Source of the DNA: Vanrija pseudolonga
Taxonomy: Eukaryota > Basidiomycota > Tremellomycetes > Trichosporonales > Trichosporonaceae
Assembly (NCBI RefSeq): GCF_020906515.1
Contig: NC_085849.1
Location: forward strand, 4,669,270-4,733,269
DNA length: 64,000 bases
Reading direction: 5' to 3'
Below the pieces are notes generated by a model, which saw only the letters and a program-made list of their open reading frames with translations, was not told the DNA's origin and did no database searches. A program made the position numbers and the translations under genes. The first letter of the stretch is position 1. The number at the start of each line of letters is the position of its first letter. Positions 55,392 through 64,000 of this stretch are shown in pieces.

Positions 55392-57223
55392 GTTAGGCCG
55401 CCATTAGATGGTGCAAAGTGCTATAGTAATACCTTTTTGTCTGATGTACAAAGCCAAAGGGGCGCTGATGGAAAAATTTGGTGGAGCATTCGCGACACAC
55501 TTGATTCCGGGCGCATTCAGACACCAATGGTGTGGCAAAGGCTGAATAATGATTCGGAGAAGAGCAAAACAGGGCAACAACGGTGAAGACAGAAGAGATT
55601 GGAATTCATCTCGACTCGCATTTGCGGTGATTGACTTTGTTTACCATCGAGTCACTGTCACCCTCGAGTCACTGTCACCCTCGAGTCACTGTTGTATTTG
55701 GTGTGCATGACTTGGATCTACAGGAGTGTCCGCCAATGCCCCCCATCGGAACACATACACCGGTTGAGCAATTGAGTGTCGTAGTGCAGCTTGCCCCAGA
55801 AAGTGTCCCACTTCTTGCCGGGTCTCCAGGGCGCGGCAGACCCAAGGTCAATCTCTTTACCACTCGTGTTTCGTATGGACGCCAACACCGGCGAAGCCTT
55901 AAGAAGGGCATAACCACTCATTCTTTTGGCTTTAATGATCACCCGCATCCACGCATGCAGCATGAGCTACCACCAGCTGCCAGTTCAACCGGCGCACCCC
56001 GCCCCGTTCACTCCATCGCACCCAGAGACAAGCTCCATCTCCGACTCGTCGACGGTGGGGATGACGCCGTCCTCCACGACCACCCTTGTTCCCCGCCCCT
56101 TGCAGCACAAGTTACTCGACACTATCAATGAGAAGGAAGATGTAGACGAGAACCAAGCCAATGCCGCTGGTCGTGCCTGACGCCAGGCTCCGTGAGCTAC
56201 TCGCCTGGGGGCGCTAGTGCTTGCCACTTCTATTTGTCTCTTCGAGCCGCTCTCCCGCGGCGCTCGCATGGCCCAGCATCCTCACCACCTACTTTGGGAC
56301 CGAGCGCCTGCCGTCTCCCACCCTGCGCGGGGCTCACGCTGCCGCGTTTGTGGGCCTCGGGTGGTAAGAGCTGTCCCCAACGTGCGTCCACTTCCCGGCC
56401 GACATGCAGGCCTCGCATGGCGTCCGCAGCTCCAGTGTGTCGAGCGCATTGTCATACAACGTCGCTCGTCCTCTGCGTAGCTGGCAAGTTTTGTCATTCC
56501 TACACAGAGGTGCTTGGAAGAGGCACTAATGGAGAGAGCCAATGTGCACCGCGACCGCTCTGTCAGGCATGACCCCGTCGGCAGGTTTATCGCTGGGTGG
56601 GTAGGGTGCGCTTGAGAGCCGCAAAACCCCCCGCAGCAACCAGGGCGGCGCGCTTATCTGACCCGGCGTTTTGTTTGCCAGGTGCGGAACAGGATCCTTC
56701 CCGGACCTGGCTCCGACCCCACCGACATCCTCATCATTCTTGCGGCCGCAGGATCGGTCCTCACCCGTAAATCTCTGTCATTGCCCGCCTCCACCGCCAA
56801 CCCGCGCATTTGCTCACACCAGTCGTGAACGACTCGTTCAGTCATCTCCCCGGTTATGGGACGCCTTGGTGACAGACAATGAGGCTGACAGCTTCCATAC
56901 GACTTGACGGGTTGCACCCTCATCTACCCGGACCTGGCTCCGATCCACCGACATTGCCTGGGTCGAGTTCAGTCTCATTGGTTCCTCCACCGCGACATCG
57001 GGACTGACTCATACTCACTCAACAATCTTCCGAAGGCCGTCGCCAAGCAGCTAAAGAGCGTCCACTTGACCAACCAGCGAAACAGGATATATATCACCCC
57101 CAGAGGTTGATTGATTGAATGGGTTTGATCACATCTTCAGAATCAGCAGCACGCGCAAGCACCAGTGGCTACGCTTCACCACTCCACTCCACACCACCTC
57201 ACACCCGCGCCAGGTTCCTGGCC
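55392..57223. other. Intergenic region, no gene recognised
   Basis: About 1.8 kb between GAPDH and the MFS exporter. It holds a 17-bp tandem repeat and a TATATATC at 57089-57096, about 130 nt before the preferred exporter start. Open frames (for example 166 codons at 55631) lack domains. Confidence 0.5.
55647..55692. repeat. 17-bp tandem repeat, 2.7 units
   Basis: TCGAGTCACTGTCACCC repeated at 55647-55663 and 55664-55680, and partly at 55681-55692. Confidence 0.9.
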
Positions 57224-59057
57224 ATGTCTTCAAATGAAACCGGCGAGCTACCCACCCACTCGGGGCGTATCATCAAGCTCTCGCGCAACGTTTCAGTCGA
57301 GGCAGGTGTCGGCCCCATCGCTCTGTATTCCAGCCGTAGCCGCACGTCCTCCTCTAGCTCGACGACGCGCCCAATTGTCCAAGACAATGATGGCGGGGAA
57401 ATTGAGCCGCGCGCGACTGTTGTCCCCGATTCCCCACATTCAGCTACCTCGCAGCTCCAGATAGAGCCCTCCTGCACGGTGATGAGCACACCCACCATTG
57501 CTCTGAGCGAGAAGAGCCGCCACCGAATGGAGGACGCCCGACGGACCATTGATGAAAAGATTGTCGAAACATTGTCCAAGACCCGCAAGATTCTCCTCGG
57601 TTTTGTCATGCTGATGAACACCTTCATTGCTGTGAGCCCTCCTCCCTGCTCGCTCGTTAACCCAGCCACAGTCAATGATGTCCAATGGCGTCGTCGTCAC
57701 TATCCCCGTCTTGGCGCGCGATCTCTCCGTCTCGCAGCTCCAAGCACAGTGGGTTGCATCAGCCTACAGCTTGGCCTATGGTTGTGGTCTCCTGTTCGCA
57801 GGCCGAATGGCCGACATCTATGGCCGTAAAATCCTCTTCCTCTCGGGTCTCGCTGTGTCCATCGTCTTTTCATTCATCAGCGGTGCTGTGCGAAACCAAC
57901 TCGCACTGTGCATCGTGCGTGCATTCACAGGCCTCGGACTGGCTGTGGCCACGCCAGCGGGCTTCGGCATCATCGGCGTCACGTTCCGACAAGAACCGGC
58001 CCGCACCATCGCCTTTGCAGTGTTCGGACTAGGTAACCCGATCGGCTCGAGCGTCGGCGTCCTCGCCGGCGGCGCGGTTGCGGGGATCAACGCCCACGGG
58101 TGGCAGTACTTCCACTTCATCCTGGGAGGTCTTACACTCATCCCGCTCGTGCTCGGCTTGTTCGTCATCCCGAGCGACTTGGCCAACCAGAAGACTGACA
58201 GGCGTATCGACTGGCTCGGCGGGTTATTAATCACCGCGGCACTGTGCCTCTTCACCTTTAGCATCACGGAGAGTGGCATTGCACCAAAGGGTTGGAACAC
58301 ACCCTACGTACCTGCACTCCTCGCAACATCCATCGTCCTCTTCATCCTCTTTGGCTTCTGGGAGCATCATGTCGAGCACCGCCTGTCATTCCCGCCGATC
58401 GCCAAGCTCTCCCTCTTCACGCGAAACGGCGGCAAGATCACCATTGTCATGCTCTGTGCTTTTTGCCCCTTTGTCGCTGTTGCAGGATGGGTGTATCTCA
58501 CCAGCGTCTTCTACCAGGAATACAAGGGCTACACGGCGCTGAAAACGGCAGTCCACACGGTTCCAGCTGCCATCTGCGGCATCTTTGCTTCGCTCGCGGT
58601 CATGTGGATCGTCCCCCGTCTTCGAACACCATACGTAATTGCCATGGGCGGTTTCTTCTCCGGGATGGCCTGCATCATTTACGCCGTCGAGCCAGCAGGA
58701 ACACTCTATTGGAAGGCCGAGTTTGTTGCCCTGTTGTTGCTGCCATTCGGCTTCGACTTGACTGTCGGCATTGGGTCCATCCTCATGTCCAACCTTTGCA
58801 ATGACAACGAGCAATCTGTTGGCGGCGCCCTCTTCCAAACCGCCAGCCAGATTGCCGCGACAATCGGCATCTGTGTCTCGTCGCTCGTCACCAACGACGT
58901 CGCCGCGAGGACAGGGCACTACTACACTGGCCTCAGGATCTCCTTCTTCTTGTGCTCAGCATTTGCATTCGCAATCGTGGTCATTGCCGTCATCTTTATG
59001 CGCAAGTGGCCTTTGGCCAAGCATGTGGGATTTGCGCGTGACGGCGGTGCGCACTAG
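57224..59057 (+). CDS. MFS transporter, DHA2-type (14-segment multidrug exporter family)
   Basis: Exons 57224-57631 and 57672-59057 with a 40-nt intron; 597 residues. A Ser/Thr-rich cytosolic N-terminus of about 115 residues precedes LGFVMLMNTFIASMMSNGVV (across the intron), QAQWVASAYSLAYGCGLL and motif A (GRMADIYGRK). Then come GLGLAVATPAGFGIIG, GLGNPIGSSVGVLAGG (motif C-like), DWLGG, and further segments to a short basic tail. This is the DHA2 drug:H+ antiporter pattern; established members export drugs, amino acids or siderophore-type compounds across plasma or vacuolar membrane. An in-frame ATG at 57119 would add 35 residues; the later start fits the TATATATC at 57089-57096 better. Confidence 0.88.
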
Positions 59058-61667
59058 GCAGCATGGTTCCCCGCGCAGCGTACAGCTTGCCAGCTAATGC
59101 ACCGCGATATACCGATTATATGATCCGATGACATGTTCGGGTGGCACTCGCCAGGGCACGGTCTTGATCTTTCTTTGCCTTTGTTTGCGGTTCCGTCTTC
59201 CACGACATACCCGACACTACGGCTTGTCTCTTGCTCCTTGGTGTTGCCGCCCTCCCAATTATCTTATGTGAGTAACATACTACTCTAGCGGGTCTGACAA
59301 TCCCCCAGTCCCGTCTATTTTGTTCTCCGATGTCCAGGGCGCCTTTGTTGGCCGTGTATCAACGCCAGGCAGGAACAACATACATTGCATTTCCCCGGCA
59401 TGATCCTTGTAGCGCAATCCCGTGTCGACATACCCATGAACGTGTTCTAGACGGTCATCTGGGCCATCGTCATGTACTTCTTGTCGGAACGGCACTGCAG
59501 CGCAACCATCCACTTGGTTCTCTCGCATTTTCGTTTGTGCTCGCGGTCTGTAACGGCGCCCTCTTCTGCACCATCGACTTCTGCTTCAAAAACTACAACG
59601 ACGCGTCCGAGAAGGCGGGTGCGATTTTCGTGATCTTTGTCTTGTGCTGCGGTTACATTATCCGGCGTTGCAGTCAAGAAGGTACATCGCTAACAGCAGT
59701 GCCCGTCAGGAAGCCCTGGTTTGGCTGGACCCGCTTTGACATTCCGACCTACTATGGTGTCGAGGCCGGCTGCTACTACATGTTACGCGGCCGCCGAGTT
59801 CCTCTGTATGGCACCCGATCACGCGCCGTACGGCCCCGGCCACGAGAACGGCCCCAAGGGATGGTCGGTTACCGACAGTAGCCCCGGATCGATCTATGTC
59901 AGCGGCTTGCGGTACATACTGGTGTCAAACTCGCCGGCATGGCTGCCTACGCCACTATCCATGCGTCGGCTGGGGATCCCGGTCAGTGTCTCGGACAATG
60001 TCGTAAGGCAGCGCATCCTGACTTTGAGTCGTTGCCCTGATCGCATCGATTTCGCGCGTATCCTGTGGGGGCTTGCGACCTGGGGTCCTTGGCCTTGATC
60101 TTGGCGACTCTCTTTTGGGGATAGGGAGCACCCCTGAAGTACAGAGTGTCCGTTGAATAGCCCTCAAACCTACATTCATAGGGCAACTCGGCGGTCGCCA
60201 AGACATTGATGCCCTTTGTTGGGCAGAGTCGGGTGACGCACTTTCCTCGGGCAGGAGTTCCCTGTGGCGCGGAGAGCGACAAGGATAAAGAGCGATCGGT
60301 GTTCCGGGGAAACGTATGTAGTCGGGCCGAAGCGGTGTCGGGGATACCGTCTCTCTGACGGCTAGTAACCCCTTCGATTCAATCACGCGGCGACTGATGA
60401 CAGAGGGGGCGTTTTCGTGCCCACGGTGCCGAAGAGAGGAGAGCCCTCGAGGCAAGCGTATGCGTTCGAGAATCCTCGTTTCCCCTACCAAAGAGCCAAG
60501 GTATCCTGCCCTATCGGCGCTCGTGCCGCCCTGTAATCAGCCACGTCCGCATGGCATAGTATTGCAGTTGAATCGCCTCGCGTCCTCGTAGTGCGGGGCT
60601 ATCAACTCGCTACGCTCTCAAACATCGATCATGTCCCCGAGCCTTGCATTTATGTAGATATAAACCATGACAGTCTTGAGAGAGAGAGTTGTCTCTTGAT
60701 GCAATTATCCCCTTCCAACCCGCCATGTCTGCCCATCTCACTGTACGCCTCAGACGAACAAGAGGTAAGGTCAAGACGTTCACCCTGTCGAGTGGCAAGA
60801 GTTCTGGCCAGGGTCCCGGGGAATCTGAGGAAGAGTCCGCCTGTGAGCAGCTGTCAGTGGTGCAGAGGGCTTGGGATGAGGGGAGTGAACACGGAGCGAC
60901 CGCGGTAGGGGCAAAGTGGAGCAGCGGTCGCCTGTCACCATGTCACTCCCCTGGAATGGGCGCCCACCGGTGCACGTCATTCGACTATCGACTCGTTGGG
61001 GACATGCCTTGCGACAGCGGACAAGGCAATGTAGGCGCGGACAAAGCAACTGGCTGCGTTTTCAGTCCTTGCAATGCCGAGGAGTGACAAGGCCGTCAGC
61101 AGCGGCTGGGGCGCCGAGGTCACCGCCTCCAACGGGGCTTGAAGGCAAGTGAGGACACGCCCGGGTTGTGGGTCAGAAGGCCTTGAAGAGCAATATGGAA
61201 GAGAGTTCGTCTTGCATCACAGGAGTTGCCTCTGCATTATACGGCCCCGAGGCTGCAGCACTCGGCTTGGGGCTGAATGCGAGCCGGGGAATGCAGAGAT
61301 ACGGTCGCTCCCGAGCCCAACTACCCGCTGGGTCCTCCTTCGCGTCGCGACTCGAGGCCCGCCCGGCGTATGAACATGTCTTGGCAGCCGACAGAGTGAA
61401 CACTGAGGTATTCTCTCCCCCAGCGTGGCGCTCAATCAGACCCGATAGGGGAAATCAGTGTTGTGTTTGTTTGCGTGTGCAAGTTTTGGCAGTGGCAGGG
61501 GGTTTGGGGATACGAGACGGCGTGTTTACCCACAAAAGTACGAGTACAAAAGGTAGGGCGCCGTCGGCTGCCGCGACATGGGTACTCCTCCGAGTCAACA
61601 GGTGCGTCCTTGAAATGTGTGGTCTATTAACGCAAAGCAGATATCCACGCCTTCACGTGTTTACACA
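59058..61667. other. Subtelomeric region with degraded coding traces
   Basis: About 2.6 kb. Near 59515-59680 (+) a frame contains a membrane-like stretch (LAFSFVLAVCNGALFCTIDF, then KNYNDASEKAGAIFVIFVLC) that looks like part of a transporter, but no complete gene can be built. Another frame near 59785-59900 has MAPDHAPYGPGHENGPKGW without a recognisable context. The rest shows nothing supportable. Confidence 0.4.
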
Positions 61668-62552
61668 ATGCGTCACATCGTCACATCTCTCGCTCTTGCT
61701 GTCTCGCTCGCATCAGCGATAGTTCCCACCCGGACAACAAAGTATTGGGACAAGTCCCTGGGCAAACGACAAGCCGAGCCTTCGGGGGTGACGGGGGAGT
61801 GCATCTACACCTGCTCCCAGTTCGCCCAGCAGCTCAAGGGCATGTGTGCGATCACAACCTCACAATGCGAGACGGTCCAGGCGGCTTCGGGCCAACCTTC
61901 GACCGATCTTGGGTGCACCACGTGGTCACTACGTTGCAACGAACGGGCGTCCCAGTTCGAATCAACCTGTCTTGCCACCACCAGCGACTGTGTCGACTGC
62001 CTCCTTGCGTCATCTGGTGCAGGCTCATTGTGCGGCTACACCTCCATCAGCTGCCTCAACGACCCAGCAATCTCGGGCGGCACCCTAGACCTCAAGATGC
62101 AGTGCCAAGTCGCCAAGTCGGTCTGTGATTGGGAGCTGTCGCTACTGTCTCAAGTCACGACCTGCGGCACGGCAAACTGTGCATCACCGTGCTATATCCT
62201 CGAGGCTTTCCCATCGGTTGCCAGCTATATTTCGACTCTTTGCGAAGCTGAAATGATAGATGCCAGCGCTTGCCAACGCGGGTCTGCCGCCATTTCGGCT
62301 GCTGTCACGGCCCAAGTCCTTCCGTGCGCAGTGGCGGCAGACTATAGAGTCTGCGGCGCCGTCGGCATCTTCTCTCGCCCTTGCATCTACTTTGAAGATA
62401 TTCTTTTCAACGCTTTTGCGTCTGCCGCCGCCGCCTGCCAGATGGGGTTGACCCCAGGGTCAGCCGACTACAACACTTGCGCCTCGGTCTACACGTATTA
62501 TAGTTACCTTGTTCAAGAGTTCATGGCCTCAGTTGGGTGCGCAGTTAATTGA
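61668..62552 (+). CDS. Secreted cysteine-rich protein with repeated C-x6-C pairs
   Basis: Single exon, 294 residues, last gene before the telomere. Signal peptide (MRHIVTSLALAVSLASA), then a short pro-region ending in GKR (probable Kex2-type cleavage) before QAEPSG. The mature part has 24 cysteines. Five pairs have exactly six residues between the cysteines (CAITTSQC, CTTWSLRC, CLATTSDC, CGYTSISC, CQVAKSVC), spaced about 15-30 residues apart, followed by CGTANCASPC and a less regular second half. No membrane segment or GPI signal at the C-terminus. The even cysteine number suggests full disulfide bonding. I recognise no family. An upstream in-frame ATG (61617) would give a poorer signal peptide. 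Confidence 0.8.
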   Translation: MRHIVTSLALAVSLASAIVPTRTTKYWDKSLGKRQAEPSGVTGECIYTCSQFAQQLKGMCAITTSQCETVQAASGQPSTDLGCTTWSLRCNERASQFESTCLATTSDCVDCLLASSGAGSLCGYTSISCLNDPAISGGTLDLKMQCQVAKSVCDWELSLLSQVTTCGTANCASPCYILEAFPSVASYISTLCEAEMIDASACQRGSAAISAAVTAQVLPCAVAADYRVCGAVGIFSRPCIYFEDILFNAFASAAAACQMGLTPGSADYNTCASVYTYYSYLVQEFMASVGCAVN

Positions 62553-63248
62553 TACTCTGAGGCGATGTATGGTGTTCAGCTGCGGTTTGAGTTGTGGCCC
62601 GATCAGTCCCCCTGGCTCACAATGTCCCCTCGTCACAAGGGTGTTTGTTGTCACATTACGCGCCGCATGTGGCTCTGCCTGGTTTACAGCAACTCATCTC
62701 ACATGGCCCAAGGCTGTCGGCGATTTTGGGATTGGCCTGATGGCGTTAACGGCCAACGATGGCGTCCACTCGGCATGCCGCTTGTACGAGGAATGTCGCC
62801 ATGTCTCTACGGGATGCCGGATGTCGAGGCGTGTCGCGCGCGTCATAGCCGCCACTCACAGCTTGCCGTGACCCTTGTCGTGCCGCCACTACTTGCAGCA
62901 GCACCCTCGCTTCATGCTCAGGGGCACCTGAATTCATCATGGTGCTTCAAGAACAAACATTGAGAGGGCCACACGATACCATGGCTAATGCCTGCCACCT
63001 TGGCCTACAGATTGTACACGTCATTGGTCTGCTGCGTATGGTAGGGCTCTTTGGACACGGCACCACCTCCTGATGCAGCGGGCGGTCGAGACCTGAGCAG
63101 GGCTCCCAGCCGAAGGTCTTCCGCTGTGCCCGCAGGCGGGAATGTAGGAACTCCGACCGGCTTGTTATCCCGGAGCGGCCGTTTCATGCTGACACCAATA
63201 CGAACAAGAAGGTGGCCACCACATCGTGCGGTTGGCTTTCGTTTCTGG
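62553..63248. other. Subtelomeric spacer
   Basis: About 700 bp between the last gene and the telomeric array. Open frames here lack any support. No degenerate telomeric units were seen before the array. Confidence 0.55.
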
Positions 63249-64000
63249 TTAGGGGGTTAGGGGGTTAGGGGGTTAGGGGGTTAGGGGGTTAGGGGGTTAG
63301 GGGGTTAGGGGGTTAGGGGGTTAGGGGGTTAGGGGGTTAGGGGGTTAGGGGGTTAGGGGGTTAGGGGGTTAGGGGGTTAGGGGGTTAGGGGGTTAGGGGG
63401 TTAGGGGGTTAGGGGGTTAGGGGGTTAGGGGGTTAGGGGGTTAGGGGGTTAGGGGGTTAGGGGGTTAGGGGGTTAGGGGGTTAGGGGGTTAGGGGGTTAG
63501 GGGGTTAGGGGGTTAGGGGGTTAGGGGGTTAGGGGGTTAGGGGGTTAGGGGGTTAGGGGGTTAGGGGGTTAGGGGGTTAGGGGGTTAGGGGGTTAGGGGG
63601 TTAGGGGGTTAGGGGGTTAGGGGGTTAGGGGGTTAGGGGGTTAGGGGGTTAGGGGGTTAGGGGGTTAGGGGGTTAGGGGGTTAGGGGGTTAGGGGGTTAG
63701 GGGGTTAGGGGGTTAGGGGGTTAGGGGGTTAGGGGGTTAGGGGGTTAGGGGGTTAGGGGGTTAGGGGGTTAGGGGGTTAGGGGGTTAGGGGGTTAGGGGG
63801 TTAGGGGGTTAGGGGGTTAGGGGGTTAGGGGGTTAGGGGGTTAGGGGGTTAGGGGGTTAGGGGGTTAGGGGGTTAGGGGGTTAGGGGGTTAGGGGGTTAG
63901 GGGGTTAGGGGGTTAGGGGGTTAGGGGGTTAGGGGGTTAGGGGGTTAGGGGGTTAGGGGGTTAGGGGGTTAGGGGGTTAGGGGGTTAGGGGGTTAGGGGT
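63249..64000 (+). repeat. Telomeric repeat array (TTAGGGGG)n
   Basis: About 93 uninterrupted TTAGGGGG units running 5' to 3' toward the window end, so this is the right telomere of the chromosome on the + strand (G-rich strand ends at 64000). The last unit reads TTAGGGG followed by T. The junction with unique sequence is abrupt at 63248/63249. The 8-base unit matches the type known from Cryptococcus and relatives. Confidence 0.98.

Overview
The window looks like the right end of a chromosome from a basidiomycete, most probably a tremellomycete yeast (Trichosporonales or a relative). The evidence is a terminal array of TTAGGGGG units at 63249-64000, almost every gene split by very short introns (about 32-50 nt, GTGAGT/GTAAGT donors), tRNA genes with short introns after position 37, and protein families typical of basidiomycetes. 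The organism call is inference; no species can be named.

Left part (1-17000). The 5' end of a mitochondrial class-III aminotransferase enters from the left edge. Then come four tandem copies, all on the + strand, of a single-pass type I membrane protein: signal peptide, low-complexity neck, two beta-rich N-glycosylated domains, one membrane segment, and a cytoplasmic tail of about 250-270 residues. The tail is well conserved and carries a PPSYNPSW (PPxY) motif. Copy 2 is intact. Copy 1 lacks its 5' exon sequence and one intron. Copies 3 and 4 each have a one-base reading-frame break. A poorly resolved multi-pass membrane protein and an intron-containing tRNA-Pro follow.

Middle (17000-36600). 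Transport and nutrient genes: an APC-type amino-acid/polyamine/choline permease, a Dal5-type MFS permease, three small secreted ricin-B-type lectin genes (one broken by an 8-bp tandem duplication), a TauD-type 2-oxoglutarate dioxygenase, an MCT-type MFS transporter and an intron-containing tRNA-Arg.

Cell-wall and surface block (37000-50700). Two paralogous Kre9/Knh1-like, probably GPI-anchored proteins flank a class-I aminotransferase. Then come a GH16 beta-glucanase-like secreted enzyme, a further type I membrane protein whose tail has the related motif PPRYNTEW, a possible decayed membrane-protein gene, a DszC/SoxC-like flavin monooxygenase, and a small secreted Gly-rich protein.

Subtelomere (50700-64000). 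It holds a broken GT90 (CAP10-like) glycosyltransferase, a carboxylesterase-like C-terminal fragment, an apparently intact eight-exon GAPDH gene, a DHA2-type MFS exporter, about 2.6 kb without recognisable genes, a 24-cysteine secreted protein, and then the telomere. The overall content is surface proteins, lectins, wall enzymes and transporters, with gene breakage in several families. That is the usual character of a fast-evolving fungal chromosome end. All exon structures were worked out by eye from splice signals, reading frame and paralog comparison.
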